Shown here: in pieces, positions 1 through 13,000 of the stretch
How positions within the stretch are numbered: the stretch's first letter is position 1
How the letters are laid out: the number at the start of each line of letters is the position of its first letter
DNA from: Casuarina equisetifolia
Taxonomy: Eukaryota > Streptophyta > Magnoliopsida > Fagales > Casuarinaceae
Assembly: GCA_028551475.1 (NCBI GenBank)
Contig: CM052360.1
Location: 10,156,501 to 10,220,500 of the forward strand
Length of the DNA: 64,000 bases
Direction: 5' to 3'
Notes under the pieces: generated by a model
Told to the model about the DNA's origin: nothing
What the model saw: the letters and a program-made list of their open reading frames with translations, nothing else
Database searches by the model: none
Made by a program: the position numbers and the translations under genes

Positions 1-110
1 ATAATATTTATATTTCTTTCTCTGTGCGTAGCATATACCAATCCAGTATATATCCAAAAACTCTTTTCTTGAAAAGAAAGGATGTAGAGAAGATAATGCT
101 TAGGAGGTAC

Positions 111-975
111 CAAGAAAAATATTCCAGACGCAATCATAAAGGTCCAGTAACGGCCGAGATGAGCATCGGCCATGTAGGCACCCAAGATCGGAGTAAGGCA
201 AAGAGTTCCGATCCAATTGGTAACGTTGTTGGAGGAGGTGACGGTACCCTGGTGGAGCTTCCTTGTTAGATACAGGACCAGATTGGCAGATATACCAGAA
301 AAGGCCATGCGATCGAAAACCTCGTATACTGCAAAAAAGCATCAATTTGCAACGTGAGGTCTCCGGGGAAAAGAACAAACGGGAAACGAAAAAATCGCAA
401 ATCAAATCTTTTGCTTCCAGTTCAACGTGTTTTCCTTCTGAATTATTCTATTTTATTTAATTTTCTATGTTTTCGCCTAACTGTCAAGCCCAATTGTTCT
501 GCAGAGGTCACACAGAGAGAGAGTGCGTCACTACTACCTCCCAGCTTGTATTTATGATTAACAATGCAGAAAGAATGATATTTACATTATTTGCAAACAC
601 GTATTAGAGCTGAGCTTCAGTGCTTCGTGAACAAAATGATGGATCAAAGCTTTGTTACTTCCAGATTGGCCTGGATTCTGCACTTTGTAAGCTGCCATGT
701 GCAATAACAACTTACACTATACAAAATGATATACTCTCAAGGAGAAAAGTTAACTAATCTTGGCTCTCAAAGCCTGGAAGGGAAATACAAGTGGGTTGTG
801 TGTAAGCAAATCCTAAAGGCTGAATACGTTGGAGAGACAGAGAAAGAGGGAGAGAGATACCAACAATAAACCAGCAAGCAGTCCATCCACCACTCTTGGA
901 TCTTAGGACGGGGTTTCCTTTCAAATCCACTGTCCCGTCCTTCGTGTATTCATCAACAGCTTCTTCCCCGGCCAT
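111..975 (-). CDS. NRT1/PTR family transporter, NPF5.2/PTR3-like (5' part only, runs off left edge)
   Basis: Proton-coupled transporter of the plant NPF (peptide/nitrate) family, acting in a membrane. Only the first two coding exons are inside the window: exon 1 at 861-975 (ATG at 975) and exon 2 at 111-328. The rest lies left of base 1. Exon 1 gives the N-terminus MAGEEAVDEYTKDGTVDLKG. Exon 2 opens with VYEVFDRMAF, the first membrane helix carrying the family ExxER motif, here EVFDR at residues 41-45. It continues through NNVTNWIGT and LGAYMADAHLGRYW. Both exons have GT-AG junctions and exactly the same lengths (115 and 218 nt) as those of the complete neighbour at 3063-6952, so the two are tandem duplicates. 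The assignment to the PTR3/NPF5.2 clade rests on recalled similarity to Arabidopsis PTR3. The transported substrate cannot be read from sequence. Confidence 0.9.
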
Positions 976-1040
976 GCTTTTTGCCTACAGTAACAGTGAA
1001 CCCCCCACCTTCTTCCTCCCCAAGAGAACTTCCGCCCCAA

Positions 1041-1050
1041 ATTTATAAAC
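1041..1050 (-). promoter_or_regulatory. Putative TATA box of the first NPF gene
   Basis: On the minus strand the sequence reads GTTTATAAAT about 70 bases upstream of the ATG at 975. The second NPF gene has a similar TATA-like element at a similar distance, which supports a shared core promoter. No transcript evidence is available. Confidence 0.45.
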
Positions 1051-1287
1051 CACGGTGACCCCCACCCATCATTGAGTAGTGAAATATAAAGTCGTTGTCT
1101 GACCATGCACATGGGGAGACGTTCTCATGATTCAATTATACCTCAATAATGCATATTAATTTAAGCATTTTTTTAGTTAGGGGATCATTATCGTAACGAA
1201 CAAAGCTGAATTAAATTCAATATGTTCAATATTAAAAAGTTCATTCATATCTAAAAATCAATTTAAGAATAAACGGTTATTCCTCGT

Positions 1288-1311
1288 TATATATATATAT
1301 ATATATATATA
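1288..1311. repeat. (AT)n microsatellite
   Basis: Alternating A and T for about 24 bases in the spacer between the two NPF genes. Confidence 0.9.
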
Positions 1312-3062
1312 AGATTTCTAAATAAAACTCAGGTAATATAGAATATTGTGTCATACCATTCTTGAATTTCAGTAAATCCAATATTGCAAAAGTAAAGAAG
1401 CGATGAGGTTCAAAATTCTTGTATGAAATGATGGTAATAAGTAAGTGAACGCTGGAAAAGCGGTGAAAAAAGGAAAAAAAAAAAAAAGATTATTGTATAC
1501 TTTTCTTTCATCTCCTACATCCCGTCTGACGGAGAGAACAAAATTTACCACTAGAATCCCCTATGACAATGAAATAAGAAGGATTATAAAAGGACAATTG
1601 TAGACTTGGTAATTGGATCCATAAAGTAACGTGTGTAGATTGTTTGCACATGTTCAATTCAAAGGACCATTTGCTAAAAAGAAACCAATGGCTCTCAAAC
1701 AAATGGGATTCACTTGACCACCCCATAATGAGATGCTTCTAAAAATAGATGAATCCAAATGCTCATAGAATCCATAAGACCAACAACAGAAAGTTGAATC
1801 AAACTCCAAGAGAAATTTGCATGTCTCTTATTTTGCACAGAAAGGCAAATAGAGCTAAAATTTTCAATTAAAATAAACTTATGAAACTCGAAACTTGTCT
1901 ATATTCTTATGGTGATGTGCGAAATTCTGGTTTCCCCTTACATATCGTACATTCCTTTGGTGAAAAGGGAATAAGAGGAATAGGAAGAGTCCTGAGAAAT
2001 GAGGATCTAGGAGATCTATTTGTGAATGCAAATATATAAGAAAACTATTTGGAGTTTTGAATGAATGTAGGTGACATGATTTGAAGTAGAATTTGATGGG
2101 TGGTGAGCTGCATGCTGCATAGACCCATTTGTAGAAGCTACCAAGGAATCCATTTGAACTCCCAATGGCGGAGTCATCTACAACATTGATAGCTGTGCCA
2201 TATAATAGGACCTATGTTGATTTACTCTTCACGATCTAAGCCGATCTATGTGGTGGGATCATAAGCCGACGACTTGGACCACACCACAGGTGATCTTGGA
2301 GCCTGTTGCCACCGTAGAACGGACGACGCAGTCATCGAGGGGGTGGGTTCTACCCAAGAAAGTCTTGTGAAGGAAAAATGGGGAGAAACAAAGGATATTG
2401 AAGGAGAAGTAATTTAAGGGGAAAGAATAGTTTTGCGAATCGATGATATTCAACTTTTTTAAAACGTTCTAGCCTCTCCGGGCCAATTTAAGACCAAGTC
2501 TACCCATTTCAATTAAATTATTTTTTCTGCTTTGCAATAAATATGAAATACTATTACGTGTTTCTCTTTAAAAGATGCTGCCCCATCTCTTATAGTTGTG
2601 TAAATGCGCAGTAGACGTTTCTCATTAAAATATTGTACAAATTACAGTGGCAGAAAAAACCTAATAAAAAAACAGGGAACCTGCCAAATAAATGGCACAG
2701 GACCATGGCTAGTTAGCAAACTAACGAAGAAGGGCCACCCGCAACAACCATTTTTAAGTTACTCTAATGCATATGCTACCTGGAGAAACGTCTACTGCGC
2801 ATTCACATGGCTATAATAGCTAGCTGGAGAAGCACCTAGACTTTGTATTTTTTCTGTCAACGAAGACTTATATGCCTTTGATAGTGGTGAACCAAAATCA
2901 AACATATACCATCTTAAACCACTTGGAACCAAAGCTACACTAATAGTTCGATCTCTACGAAAGGACTGTCTATAAAGAGCTTTTATTACAACCATCAAAA
3001 AGTTGGATATCAGCTTGAGTTCCTTCACGGAGTTTATTCTTTCCCACGTTTTAGTCGCTGGC

Positions 3063-6000
3063 CTACTCCCTGGATTTCTCTTGGCTAGATGCCACTGCTG
3101 TAGTCACCTTCAGTTCTTCTGTCAGTACTTTTATCGAATCTGAAATTTCAGCCTTGTACACATAGTACTTATTCACAATCAAGAAGAAGATGAAATTCAG
3201 GACGTTAAGTATCGCGAAAAATGCATAATAGTAATCAAGATGGGAAGCATTCAGGTTGTTTAGAATCCATCCCCGGTGACCATGCTCCTTGGTGATGTGA
3301 GAGACTGTGGAAAGAAGGATACTGCTCATAAAGTTTCCGACTCCTAGAGTTATCATGGAACAGGAAGTCCCAAGACTTTTCAAGTTTTCTGGAGCCTGGT
3401 CATAGAAGAACTCAATCTTCGCAACGTCAAAAAATGCATCTGCAACTCCCATAAGCACGAATTGAGGAAGTAAAATAAATATCGTTAAAGGAACTTGTCC
3501 TCCATTTTCAACTAACCCATGTTCTTTGGCCACTCTCAGCCTATATCTCTCTGTTAGAGATGCAATTGTCATAGTTATAATGTGGATAACCAGGCCAACT
3601 CCCATCCTTTGAAGCAGCGTGATCCCTCTAGGGTTTTTAGTCCACCTTTTCATGATCTTCACAAAAAACCGGTCATAGAGGACGACGGAGACAAGCATGG
3701 ATAAGGTTACAAATGCAATTAAACTTGCAGGGGGAATTTGGAAGCTTCCCATGCTTCTATCAAGAGTAGTACCTTGCTTGATGAAAAGAGTCTGTATCTG
3801 AGCGATCATTATGCCCGGTACAAACATGGAAAACAAGATGGGGATCAGTCGAAATATTTGTTTAGTCTCCTCTACTTGCGTAACCGAGCACAACATCCAT
3901 GGATTAGTTGAGCCAGTCTTCACAGATGCTCGAGTGAGGAACCTGCTTCCATACAACGTCATGTAAGAATAGGACATATATAACACGAGTCCTAAGAAGG
4001 CCAATAAATGCATTGATTGGGATAGGTTGAGATCAATAGCAGTTCATATTGCTTCGATCAACTACTACAGTTATGTCTAATTTAACTTGATGTAGTAAAT
4101 TGAGCCCGTGTCACTAAATCTCCCGAGGTGACATCTCTTGTCATGCTACTCCACACAAACTAATCTTTACGGTCAATAAAACTAAATCGTTAGGTTATTA
4201 TATACCTCAAGGTCGGTGTGTGCTCAATCCTGAACTTTCCTTTCTGGGCGTACTCTTCCACGTCAAGCTCATAGAGCTCTTTGGGGACATCAGGGATAGG
4301 CACCCTCCATTTCCTCATAGCAGCCACTACGACCCTGGCCATCCTTGTGTAGGGACTCCCTGTGAGTACCTTGTGTCTGTAGAAGGGTGTGCCTACCAAG
4401 AAGATCATGATGGATATTGCAAGTCCAATAGTCGGAAGCGCATATCCTAAAGTCCATCCTATGGAGTCCTGTATCCACACAAGAACCGTATTGGCAAAAA
4501 GTGTCCCGAAGAAGATGCTGAACATCCACCAATTGAAGAAGGACAGTTTGTGAGCCTTCTCTTTGGGGTGGAAATCATCAAATTGGTCTGCTCCGATAGT
4601 TGAGATATTCGGCTTGGTTCCACCTGTTCCTATGGCTAAGGTATACAATGCACCAAAAAACACTGCTAACTGTAATGTCGAAGCCTTCTTACAGTTCTCC
4701 ACATTAGGCCCCGAACAAGGAGGAGGTTTCAAGCCAGGGACTGAAACGGACAATGTTAGTAGCGCCATTCCCTGCCAATATAGTTAAACACGCCTGGTTA
4801 GCCACAAAGTATTTGCCCAACATAATAATAATAATATCTTTTGAAAAAAAACTAGTAAAAAATTAAAAAATTAATAAAAAAATTAAAACAAATTATTAAA
4901 AAAAAAAAAAAAAAAACGCCCTAAGAACTCCATTTCTAATCATGGTCATGGGCTGTGGCTAGGCTGGAAAGCGGTGGTAGTTTATGCCCATCATCGTCCA
5001 GCGTCTCCATGCCGCCGAGGAGAATGTTCACGGCTATGGAGGCCCTAGGCATGCTTTCCTCTCCGGCCTCTTTCATGCGTCGGGCACTACAATAAGTTAC
5101 GGTGTCACACAAAAGAAGCCGTTGGTCGTACCTACTTATCTGAAGTAGCTTCTTTAACAATGACCTCGTGTTTAAAAATAAACCCAAATCGAATCTCAGG
5201 TCTGTATAGTCAGAAGCTGTTATCTTTAAGGCAAACGACCTAAAGCTACATGGGTTCTTGGTCAATTTTTTTTTCTTTTCCTTTTGCTTTTTTCTCATTT
5301 GTAGTTTTAGCCAAGTCAGTCAACTCTTCTTTTTTTTTTTTTTTTTCTATTACAGGACAATGACAACAACCTAGCCAGCGTGCTTTGGCTTTGTTCCGTT
5401 CTAGCCCCTTGGTCACATTGTCACTATACCCGACAAATATATCAAGTCCTTAGTCCTTGAATAATCTCGAACCACACAACCACTCTCTAAAAAGAATTTA
5501 AGTGTTAACATCCTATTATGTTTCTTAATAAAAAAACGAAAATATTCCAGCATAATCTTTATTTCTATTTTGAGATGCTTGCAAATATATTATTTATGAA
5601 AAGAAAAAGGAAAAAGAAAATAATTGACAGCATGCTACCTACAGAAAGTTAAAAGACAAAACAGCCTGTCCCGTAGATTGTACCAAGACAAAATTCATGT
5701 GTGATAGAAGTCTCCTTGGGCCGCTTGCCCTACTTTAAACTACCGGCATTAAGAATGCCATGTCCCTCCTTTTTCCTAGCAAGAATTCACGTGCTTCCCT
5801 GCCGTTTTTTAATTAATTTCTCAACTATATCTCCAGGTTAAAAAATTACTACAAGAAGCAGAGAAAAATAATGTTTGATGTTCTTTACGGTCTCAAGACA
5901 CAGTAAACAAGACAGAAACACTGACTTAGGTTGTTATGGGTTCTTCAAAAGGAAGTGTGGAGATGAGAACGCTAAAGACTTACCAAGATGTAAACTACGG

Positions 6001-6952
6001 ACGCAAAGATGAAGGTCCAGTAACGACCGAGATGAGCGTCGGCGATGTAAGCACCCAAGAGCGGAGTCATCCAAATGGTTCCGACCCAGTTGGTGACGTT
6101 GTTGGCGGAGGTGACCGTACCTTGGTGGAGCCTTCTCGTTAAATACAGTACCAGATTGGAGGATATGCCATAATAGGCCATGCGTTCAAACACCTCGTAC
6201 ACTGCACAAAGCTAAGAGTCGGTGCAACGCATACAGGGAAACAAAATGCAGAATTGATCTTTCGCCCTTCGATGAATTACGGAACCACCTTAAAATCGAA
6301 ACAGCTTTTGTTTTGGGTTTGAAGGGAAAGCAGCGATAGTTACTGCTTGTGTTCCCTTGGTGTTCATGCATACAGGTCAACAAAAGCGACAAGTGAACAG
6401 TGTGAGCTTGCATAATTGGGGAGAGAGAGAGAGAAGGAAAATGATTCCGTTGGGTTCCCCCGCCCCCCCAGAATCTATCTTTATCTTTATCTTTTCTCAA
6501 TCCCATCAGATTAAGGAAACTAACATCTTCTAAAACACAGCGGCCATGGTCATTACATGTCCTCCAATTAAGCTACTGTGTGCAAAACAGTTCCTCAAAA
6601 CGATAGACTTAGTTCTAGCTTTTTTCTGTAAACCATGCAAAGAGCATGGATATAGAATTGGGGCTGTTAATGGCCGAATTTACTACTTAGAAAGTTCACC
6701 ACCCTTATAAGGTGGCCTTCAACTTTCATGGAGCCTTACACGTTATGAGAAAAGGAATATATACGAAGTGTCAATGTGTAAGCAAATCCTAAAAGATCGA
6801 TACCTCGGAGAGATGGAGAAAGGGACAGAGAAGTTACCAACGATAAACGAGCAAGCAGTCCATCCACCACTCTTGGATCGACGGACAGGGTTCCCTTTCA
6901 GATCCACTGACCCGTCCTGCGTGTAGTCGTCCACCGCTTCCTCCATAGCCAT
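3063..6952 (-). CDS. NRT1/PTR family transporter, NPF5.2/PTR3-like (complete)
   Basis: Proton-coupled NPF transporter; relatives move di/tripeptides or nitrate across membranes. Exons read from the sequence are 6838-6952, 5984-6201, 4206-4771 and 3063-3942. All junctions are GT-AG, and the sum is 1779 nt, in frame, giving 592 aa (Arabidopsis PTR3 is about 582 aa). The first helix carries the ExxER motif as EVFER at residues 41-45. Exon 3 encodes the hallmark stretch LAIGTGGTKPNISTIGADQF followed by SFFNWWMFSIFFGTLFANT. Exon 4 covers the C-terminal helix bundle, with LPQFVLMGVADAFFDVAKIE and FFYDQAPENLKSLGTS. The start at 6952 aligns with PTR3; a second ATG follows two codons later. Intron 2 (4772-5983) is about 1.2 kb. 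No frame defect is seen. The NPF5 clade call is strong; the substrate is not known. Confidence 0.95.
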
Positions 6953-7039
6953 ACTTTTGCTTGAGGACTTCAGAGTGACCCCCTCGCCTTTTTCCTCTGT
7001 TGAGGACGTCGTCTACTTCTCGGTGTCCGAGACAGTCTA

Positions 7040-7050
7040 AATTTATAGCT
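7040..7050 (-). promoter_or_regulatory. Putative TATA box of the second NPF gene
   Basis: The minus strand reads AGCTATAAATT about 90 bases upstream of the ATG at 6952. The position and sequence are close to those of the TATA-like element of the tandem paralogue. Confidence 0.45.
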
Positions 7051-9780
7051 AAACTTAAAAGTTATCGCCCTTTGTCTACTTGCAGGGACCACTTTGTCCC
7101 GATCCAATCGCCCGGATCTTGTTTTGGCGACGAAGGACCCGAAACATTCCCTTTTTTTATCTTCTTTTTTTGTTTTCGTTTATTCTCATGAGGTGCGTGC
7201 ATTATGGAGTTAACGTTCATGTTACACGCCGCTGATTCTGGATTTTTTACGTCCCCTTGCTCCATTTCCCCCAAGCCTAACCATATATATATAGGTAAAG
7301 GAGAATTTGAGGGTTACGAGGTTTGGAACTCTTGACTTAAATTCTACTGATCCGTTGACAAAAGTAATTTTTTATTTTTATTTTCTTGTTAGGTGAAGGA
7401 GGTTTGGGGCATGTAGTGTGAATTTAGGACCTACTCCTGGGGTCGTATATTGTCCTTTGTACATTAAACATACAAGCAAAATATCAAGTTATGAAGAGAA
7501 AACTCATAAGCAAGCACAGTAAGTGACTCAGCTAGGACAAGTTAACATAATAATTTGTTATATTATGTCATCTTTTTGTTGTTTTCCTATAATAAGCAGG
7601 GGTAACTACCCTTCGAATACCAATAGCCTCTTGGAAATATCTACAAATGGCTTTAAGTGGAGATATCTACAAATGAATTTAAGATCACAAAAGTCGACAA
7701 GAAAATTCAAAGCAAAGACATCTTTGGTTCTAGCTCAGGAGAACCCATCACTGGTAGGTATGGGTCACAATCTCAGGAAGCACAGTGGGAACAAGGGGTT
7801 AAAAAAGGAAGACTCCCTGTAGAATATCCATGTCTTGCTCGTATAAACTCCAAATGAGTCAAAAGTATAAACTCCAAAGAAGTTAACAAGATTTTCAATA
7901 AATCAAGAGGACGATTGAAAATGGATTCCTTTTGATAAAAGCTTCTACAAATTAGAAATGTTGTTATCTGAAAAATATTAGCTAAAACTGATTCGAGTTA
8001 CAATCCCTATGAAATGAAAGCGGTAGATTTGTCCAAGAGGCCGGAGCTTCTATATAAGTTCAAAAAAGTTTCCATAAAAGGTTAATTGAAACAAGTTCAT
8101 AAGTTTTTACAGGTGATATGTAAAGGATAGAGTTTGACTTTTTCGTTCCCTTCTCTAAAATATTTTGTCCCTGAGAGAATGGTAACACGGAGACTTAGAT
8201 TTACTGATTTGAAAATGACATGTGGTAATTGCCACCAACTCTTCCCGCGAGTTTTAGAAGCAAGAGGCTTTCACTTTATCTTTTTGGGGTGGGTGACTTA
8301 CATCAATGTAATGAATTCTTCACCCCTTTAGCTTATAAAAGAGTAGAAAACCCACTCTTTTTACAGGCGTTTCTATAGGAAACTCACCCTTTTACACTCT
8401 TGGGACTGTAAAAAAAGAATAAATAAATAAATCAGAAAAGATACAGAATTTTATAGCTTTCATTTGGATAAATAAAGACTAGTAATATCACGTTTTAAAA
8501 AACGTTTGGTAGCTACATATATGAGCATTTTATAGAAAAACGTAACTCAAAAGCATTATAAAAAATTTAGAAGATAATTTTTATATTTAAATATTACTTA
8601 AAATTATTATTTTTCTCTTGTGAAACTTTTGTTTTTAATATTTTCATGTATATTAAGTATATATTAACTCAAAGTTAAACGAAATGGATTAAATAATTTT
8701 CTATATCTATATATTTTAATAATTTAAAAGTTAAATAAGAGTTAAAAGAGATCAATATAAACTCTGATATTATATTAAAGAATTCAAAAATTCAACTTGA
8801 AATTACTTTAAGAGTTGGAATAAAAATTTTATATTTAAATTTTATTCTCTTTGTTTTTTTGTGCAAGGCTTTCATTTTTAACCCACGAAAAAAAAAGAAC
8901 TTCTTTTCTAAAGGAAACTGTTTTTATCGGTCCAGTGGGGGCATAACATTCAAAGCTCTAGAAGGCTTGAATTACACCAAATATTCAAAGCTCTAGAAGC
9001 CGAGTCTCCGGTGACAGTACCCACTGAGCCCCAGTTTCCACACGGCATTCGTTATTTCCGTCATGGCCCCAGAATGACAACGTTCTTGATCATTGTTCGA
9101 TCATCATTCAAGTTGATTTTTGGCCGATCTAGCCAACCAGAGCTTGACGTACCGACGAAAGTAGCATCCGCATCGATTTTTCTGCTCCAGTACACACTGT
9201 TGAAAAGAAAGCTAATGACTAGCTGTCACGGCGCCCATCAATCTCCCATCCTCGGTCTTTCCTTTGAGTCTAAAGATGACTCTTACAGTAAAAGGATCCA
9301 CTTTCCAGACCGACGACTAAAAACAAAGAGAAGGAAAGATAGTCGCCCTCCCCGGTGCCACAGTTCATCATTTGCTTAGAAAAGAAAAAATGAAGTACTC
9401 AGTTTGGTGGTAGCAGTTATTGAAACCCAACAGTTGGGATTCTACCTAATTTCCTGGGGTTGAGTTACAGAGATGCCACTCCTTATATGCCTGACAACGT
9501 TGTGAGTCATGCTTATACATAAGCCTAAGTTCTCTCTTTAAGCCCAACTTGCAACCATATTATAACGGACATTATTTTTTTACATTGAAAAAATAAGTAA
9601 GATGATTTGACTATATCAAAAAATTGATTACTCCTCTCAATTAAAATTAACTTTTTAAAATAAAATTTAATTTTATGAAAAGTGTTATCAAAGACAAACC
9701 CAGTAACATTTGTAACTACTATCCCTTAATATACCTTTAAATAAGATTAAGATTGATTTTTTGAAATGAAACTTGGCTTC
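7051..9780. other. Intergenic spacer, no supported gene
   Basis: AT-rich spacer upstream of the second NPF gene. A 17-bp direct repeat, 18 bp apart, occurs at about 8949-9000. An open frame at 9011-9379 encodes no recognised domain and is not called. No other structure was recognised. Confidence 0.6.
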
Positions 9781-10020
9781 AATTTTCAACTAACCCAACT
9801 TTATAAAAACACCAATTCCCATTCTTTGAAGGAGAGTGATTATCTGAAGATTGATTGTCCGTCCACCTTCACATAATCTTAACATAGAAAAAATAAGGGA
9901 TATCTATTGGAGACAAGCGTAGATATGGCTATGAATCAAGCTAAACTTAGGTCGAAGTTTCTTTGAAGATAATCTATACGACCTGTTAGCAAAGAAGCTT
10001 TGTTGAGAAACCTGTATTGA
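9781..10020 (-). pseudogene. Relic of NPF transporter exon 4
   Basis: This stretch aligns with exon 4 of the intact NPF gene (roughly 3508-3955) in the same orientation. Shared blocks on the plus strand include ATTTTCAACTAACCCA, a 29-bp block around TTTGAAGGAGAGTGAT, a block around GTCCACCTTC, and GGAGACAAGCGTAGATAT followed by CTAAACTT. Segments of the intact exon are missing between blocks, so no frame survives. The block near 10005-10020 resembles the intact exon's splice-acceptor end. It is the remains of a third tandem NPF copy, or of a partial duplicate. Confidence 0.7.
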
Positions 10021-13000
10021 GTGAACATTCTGTAAACCTCAACTATTGAAGCCCATAACTAGACAGGCTACTAACTGGTTGGGTCTGCCCGGGCTGAGAT
10101 TGAGTGCTAGATTTGGGCAAAACTGTCTCTTTTGCTTGGGAAACTCGAAAACCAAAGACCAATTTTTGTAACCCCAGACCAAGCCCAATTCTCAAACTTC
10201 ATCAATTCTAAAATAAGTAGATGGTTCTTTCCTCTATTAAAGTGGATGCATTATCAAATTTGTATTGTCATACTCCAAAGGTACACATCAGAATCAGGTT
10301 CTCTTTGTGGTAGTCATAATAGATTCTTATTAAACAAAAAACTGGGCAGAGCATGAAGAAGTCATTAAAAAGAATTGTCACGCAAGAATTGTCACGCTAA
10401 CCACAAAGCCGGGTTATTTACGATCCAAAATCTACAGGTATTCTTTTAGTTGAATCACAATGCAAGGAAATATAATTTTTGGTGTTATAATAAAGAAAAA
10501 CTCTAATAATCGAATAATTATTGGGAACATCATATCATACTTTAAGAAGAGTTTTAGATATAATAGCAGTTAACAAAAACTTGTGACTAGATAACGAGTC
10601 ATACAAATTCTTATTTAAAAAACCCTTAACAATTATAATATTCTAAAGTATAGAGCCCAAGTTTCTTTCTTGGTATTTTTATAAATCTACTGCCTAGCAT
10701 CCTTAATGCTTGATATTCATCCATATGATGAGAAAGCATTTAATAGTGTAACTTGCTTCACATTATCAAGACATGTACGTGAATAGTTATTTAAAATAAA
10801 GATTTTTTTTTAAAACTTTCCATCTAACTTTTGAATTGAACTTAAAGCATTTTAATATCTCTTAATATCTTTTAACAATAGATATAAAAAAATATATATT
10901 ATATGACATCTATTAAAGTATAAGGACTTATTAAAAAATTTTAAGTATTAGGTAAAAAAATCTTATCATTTATGATGTCAATAACTCATTCTTATGCTTA
11001 TGTGAAATAACACTTATAAGGCCAAAGACAAATCATCAAACTTTCAACCTAGAACAACATCCACATTTAATAGTATCTTAGTAAAAATTAGAAAGGAAAG
11101 CATAAGTCTTGCATGTTCCAATTTGATTCTTTTCTTCCAAAGGGAAATTGTACTTTTTGTTTCTTCTTAAAGTGGCATTATTTACACTACTTCCAAAACA
11201 TATCTAGTTTCAAACACATCTATATTTCCGATTGATGCAGACAGCTTACTTATCTATTTATCTATTTTTTCTAGGCTATTACGACCCTTCACACTTCAGC
11301 CAATCCTCTTTGTTATCCTATTATGCCGGTCCTATTACGCACACATGCTTTTCTCACTCTCTGTTTATCTTGCAAAACCTAGCATAGTCACTTGTTTGAA
11401 ATGGAAGAACCCAAAGCCGACATAGCCAACCACCTGCCAAGTCTGGCAAGATAAGGAGGTGTTTTTACAAAATGTATTGTTCCACATTATTAAAAGCGTA
11501 TACCTAATAAGTTATTGTTTTAGTTATTTATACTTTCAAGTTAATTTTTAAATTAGACTTAAAAGACCTTCAAATATATCTTAATATCTCTTAACAATAT
11601 ATATATATTATACATTACCTCAGTGAAAATTGGAAAAGGAGAGCAACGAGTTGGCACGTTCCAATCGAGAAGGAAATTGTACTTTTCCTTTCTTCTGAAA
11701 GTAGCAGTATTGACACTACTTCCAAAAACATATCTGTCTCCAATCAACGTGGATCACTTTACTTTATCTATTGTCTAGAGGTTATTACAGCCCCTCACAT
11801 CTCAGCCAGTCCTCTACGCCACACATGTTTTTTTCACTCTCTATCCATCTTGCAAATCCTAGCGTAGTCGCTTGTTTGAAGAGATGATAAGGCCACTCAT
11901 GCACTCCTACGACCCAAGTCTGATCCAATAACCCATTAGCTATAGGTTTCAACCTTTATCACTATTTCTTTTGTGAGCAACGTTTTCTACGTTATTAGGG
12001 TTGGTTTTGATGTCCAAATTTCCGATTTTGCAGATTGAATGAAGTGGTCATGCATTTGAGTAAAAGTATTAAAAGGATTATCAATGAGGAATTTGGTGAT
12101 TGAATGTAAGTGGTATTTGTTTTTTGCCTTTCTAATGATTGAAAATTTTATCACCATCAAGTGTTTTCATTTCAATCTAAACAAGGGATTTTTTTGTCAT
12201 GTAAATTCTAGTGGTTGTTGTGTATTGTAAGCATATGTGTGATTAAGACAAGGTCTAAGGTACATAAAGCAATTACTATTAAATATATCATAGAAATGGA
12301 TATCATCATGGGTTATACGGAGTAGAAGATTTAAATCATCTATTATCTACTCTCTTCTAATATCAAGTTCTTGAAACTTGTAACTTTTAGGCCAACAAAT
12401 TTGTTGCAAGGGTAGGGGTGCTTGAATGCCTTTTCTAGCTCATTTGTAGAATGATACCAATAATCCTTACTGGCAATAGATATAGTAACACGCCAAAAGT
12501 AGTAAAATGAATGGAACCTCATCTCCCTATGATTTGAACTCGTTGACTAGAATTTAGCTTGGTCTCATGTATTATTAGCAATAATATTCATACCTCTTTT
12601 ATTTTTTTTTTTATTTTGGTGTATATAGCATGTCAAGTATAGATTTCTTTTGCTTAGTTGACAAAGTTAAAGGTGTATATGGAAAGGATCATGTCATTCT
12701 AACTTTTTGATGAGAAGTATTTGCCTTATATTGAATAGGTTAGTGCTTATATGCTTTAGTATGATTGTATAATTTGTTTAGCTAGAATAAATGTCAAAGA
12801 AATTATAAAAAGAAGAAGAAAAGAAGATTAACTTGTATAGTAGTTGATAAAGAAGTTCAACTTGTAGATAGTTCACTTTAAGCATTAGATGGCAAAATCC
12901 AACTTTGAACTTATCTTCTCAAAACTCAGCAATTTAAGCTAAACTCGATATAGTATTATGCTTACATTGTAATTTGAGCTTCTCTTGGTGATGAGCCAAG

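Larger units (their letters stand above)
976..3062. other. Intergenic: upstream of NPF gene 1 and 3' flank of NPF gene 2
   Basis: About 2.1 kb without a supported gene. It contains the short leader and TATA element of the first NPF gene, an (AT)n microsatellite at about 1288-1311, AT-rich spacer, and the probable 3' untranslated region of the second NPF gene next to its stop at 3063. The short open frames here show no recognisable protein. Confidence 0.6.

Noticed and set aside
9011-9379. 122-codon open frame
   Set aside because: No recognisable domain, no splice or promoter context, and not similar to the nearby NPF sequences.
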